From contig JARLJI010000032.1 of NCBI GenBank assembly GCA_031291295.1, positions 1 through 45,344 on the forward strand: DNA of 45,344 nt. Reading direction: 5' to 3'. Under the pieces are notes generated by a model that was not told the DNA's origin, searched no databases, and saw only the letters and a list, made by a program, of their open reading frames with translations. Source of the stretch: Rhodoferax sp. Lineage in GTDB: Bacteria; Pseudomonadota; Gammaproteobacteria; Burkholderiales; Burkholderiaceae_C. Positions 43,979 through 45,344 of the stretch are shown piece after piece (position 1 is the first letter of the stretch; the number at the start of each line of letters is the position of its first letter). The translations under genes and the position numbers were made by a program.

Positions 43979-44290
43979 ATGCGCAGCGAAGTCACCGTGA
44001 CCCTGGATGCGGACCACGTGTTCAGATTCGACCTGGAAGAAGTCCAGCCCATGCCGCACGACGTGGCGCGCTGGTGGCTGGACGATCAGTTCACGCTGAT
44101 GGGCTGCGAGCCGCTGCGCCCGACCGGCAAACTGCTGCTGGCCGACAAGGTGATCGTCGTGGCGCGCGCCGCCGGCGCCAAGTTGCTGGGCGACGCCAAA
44201 TGGAGCGCCGAATTTGCGCGTGCGACCAGCGCGGCACTGGCCAAACCGGTGGTGCGACTCGACATCCCTGCGATGTCCGTGTCGTACTGA
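43979..44290 (+). CDS. Conserved small hypothetical protein (103 aa)
   Basis: ATG 43979 with AGAGGTAA 4 nt upstream. The 103-aa product is soluble, acidic at the N-terminus (VTVTLDADHVFRFDLEEVQ), has a WW pair (VARWWLDDQF) and no recognised domain, signal or membrane segment. TGATACGCT at 43941-43949 could be an extended -10. It converges on mpl. I recall similar short proteins in related genomes without known function. Confidence 0.7.
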   Translation: MRSEVTVTLDADHVFRFDLEEVQPMPHDVARWWLDDQFTLMGCEPLRPTGKLLLADKVIVVARAAGAKLLGDAKWSAEFARATSAALAKPVVRLDIPAMSVSY

Positions 44291-44304
44291 ATGACGAGTT
44301 AAAT

Positions 44305-44354
44305 CACCTGCTAGCCCATACCGGACGGTCGCAAGCAGCTATTGATTGGGTAGC
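44305..44354 (-). repeat. Interspersed ~50-bp repeat (family 2), copy at the mpl 3' end
   Basis: On the minus strand: CAATAGCTGCTTGCGACC, then GTATGGGCTAGCAGG. The conserved TAGCTGCT.GCG and GGGCTA.AGG blocks are present. It overlaps the mpl stop codon and fills the gap to the convergent small gene. Confidence 0.6.
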
Positions 44355-45344
44355 GTCTGCAGCATCGCGAGCAGCCGGGCATGAATGCCGCCAAAGCCGC
44401 CGTTGCTCATGCACAGGATGTGGTCGCCGGGCCGTACCGCCGCCCTGATCTGCGCGACCAGCTCGTCGATGCTGTCGGCCACCTGGGCCTTGCGGCCCGG
44501 CCCCACGCCCATAGTCGCCAGCGCCTCGCGCGCGTCCCAGTCGAGTCCGCCGGCATGGCAGAACGCCAGGTCGGCGTCTTCCAGGCTCCACGGCAGCTGC
44601 GCCTTCATGGTGCCGAGTTTCATGGTGTTGCTGCGCGGCTCGAACACCGCGAGGATGCGCGCAGCCTGGCCGACCTGGCGGCGCAGGCCGTCGAGCGTGG
44701 TGCGGATCGCCGTGGGGTGGTGCGCAAAGTCGTCGTAGACCGTGATCCCATTGACGCTGCCGCGCACCTCCATGCGGCGCTTGACGTTCTGGAACTCGCC
44801 CAGCGCCTGGGCCGCCGCGGCGGGCGCAACGCCCACGTGTTCGGCCGCGGCGATCGCAGCCAGCGCGTTGAGCTGGTTGTGAACGCCGCCCAGAGCCCAC
44901 CGCACCTGCGCAACGCGCTCTCCTTTTTGCAGCACATCGAAGGTGCCGGGCTCGCCCACGGCAGAAAAGTCGCTCACCGTCGCGCCAAAGCTGCGCACCT
45001 CGCTCCAGCAGCCCTGGTGCAGCACGCGCGCCAGGCTCTCTTCGAGCCCGTTCACCACCACGCGCCCCGTGGACGGCACGGTGCGCACCAAGTGGTGGAA
45101 CTGGCGCTCGATGGCAGCCAGGTCGTCAAAAATGTCGGCGTGGTCGAATTCGAGGTTGTTCAGGATCGCGGTGCGCGGGCGGTAGTGCACGAACTTGCTG
45201 CGCTTGTCGAAGAACGCGGTGTCGTATTCGTCCGCTTCGATCACGAAAAAGGAGCGGCCGCGGGGGCCCCGGCGCGCCGCCGCGCAAGCGGGGGCGGGGC
45301 CACCCGGGGGGGGCCCCCCACCCGAGCCCCCAGGCGCCCCGGCG
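44339..45344 (-). CDS. mpl: UDP-MurNAc:L-Ala-gamma-D-Glu-meso-DAP ligase Mpl, 5'-partial
   Basis: Murein-recycling ligase that re-attaches recovered tripeptide to UDP-MurNAc. The C-terminal ~300 residues are present, from SFFVIEADEYDTAFFDKRSKF through NNLEFDHADIFDDL, VYDDFAHHPTAI and FEPRSNTMK to the TAG stop at 44339. The N-terminal ATP-binding domain lies beyond the window. Sequence beyond about 45255 is almost pure G/C and no longer encodes recognisable Mpl, so the true coding boundary is blurred by a bad contig end. The EADEYDTAFFDKRSKF motif distinguishes Mpl from MurC. Confidence 0.92.
   Translation of the reverse strand, partial: AGAPGGSGGGPPPGGPAPACAAARRGPRGRSFFVIEADEYDTAFFDKRSKFVHYRPRTAILNNLEFDHADIFDDLAAIERQFHHLVRTVPSTGRVVVNGLEESLARVLHQGCWSEVRSFGATVSDFSAVGEPGTFDVLQKGERVAQVRWALGGVHNQLNALAAIAAAEHVGVAPAAAAQALGEFQNVKRRMEVRGSVNGITVYDDFAHHPTAIRTTLDGLRRQVGQAARILAVFEPRSNTMKLGTMKAQLPWSLEDADLAFCHAGGLDWDAREALATMGVGPGRKAQVADSIDELVAQIRAAVRPGDHILCMSNGGFGGIHARLLAMLQTLPNQ

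Overview
The window (45,344 bp, GC-rich, almost entirely coding) is chromosomal DNA from a beta-proteobacterium of the Burkholderiales, most probably a Comamonadaceae member (Polaromonas/Rhodoferax/Variovorax/Acidovorax type). The call rests on protein character, the gene order dksA - STAS protein - hslVU - dcw, the set ribonuclease II - TonB - aroE - mtgA, and two interspersed repeat families of a kind I associate with that family. No tRNA, rRNA, CRISPR, transposase or phage gene was found. Both extreme ends (about 60 bp left, 90 bp right) look like degraded or misassembled GC runs and cut the terminal genes.

Layout. 1-7314 (+): a partial rRNA methyltransferase, a His-rich CobW/COG0523 GTPase, a DksA with a long Lys/Ala/Pro tail and a degenerate zinc finger, a STAS-domain protein, and the HslVU protease behind a sigma-32-like promoter. 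7462-26055 (+): the full division/cell-wall (dcw) cluster mraZ-rsmH-ftsL-ftsI-murE-murF-mraY-murD-ftsW-murG-murC-ddlB-ftsQ-ftsA-ftsZ-lpxC. Most junctions overlap by 4 bp. The cluster is preceded by four 10-bp-spaced AGTG boxes that match MraZ operators. 26065-33615: a small membrane protein, ruvC (-), an MFS exporter (+), then the minus-strand operon RNase II-TonB-aroE-mtgA, and a YqiA-like esterase (-). 33643-40946: a large lipoprotein (-) divergent from a NarL-type two-component system, then rodA and a hydroxyacid dehydrogenase. 41005-45344: tldD, an aromatic-amino-acid attenuator with leader peptide in front of a DAHP synthase gene, a small hypothetical gene, and a partial mpl (-).

How the genes work together. 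The window is dominated by envelope growth: peptidoglycan precursor synthesis (murC-G, mraY, ddlB), septal synthesis (ftsI, ftsW), elongation (rodA, mtgA), wall recycling (mpl), lipid A synthesis (lpxC) and the divisome (ftsL, Q, A, Z). Proteostasis (hslVU), stringent control (dksA) and the shikimate pathway (aroG, aroE) are interleaved.

Points worth most attention: (1) a complete transcription attenuator upstream of aroG, with a seven-residue run of Phe/Tyr/Trp codons and mutually exclusive hairpins; (2) at least six genes where a -10-like hexamer sits 6 nt before the start codon with no Shine-Dalgarno, the geometry of leaderless transcripts; (3) a dispersed repeat placed exactly at three dcw gene junctions, always just after the ATGA overlap, adding in-frame N-termini to MurF and MurG and a 22-codon mini-ORF before FtsQ; (4) a second repeat of about 50 bp embedded in frame in many housekeeping genes; (5) the MraZ operator; (6) a one-cysteine DksA encoded beside a metal-associated GTPase.
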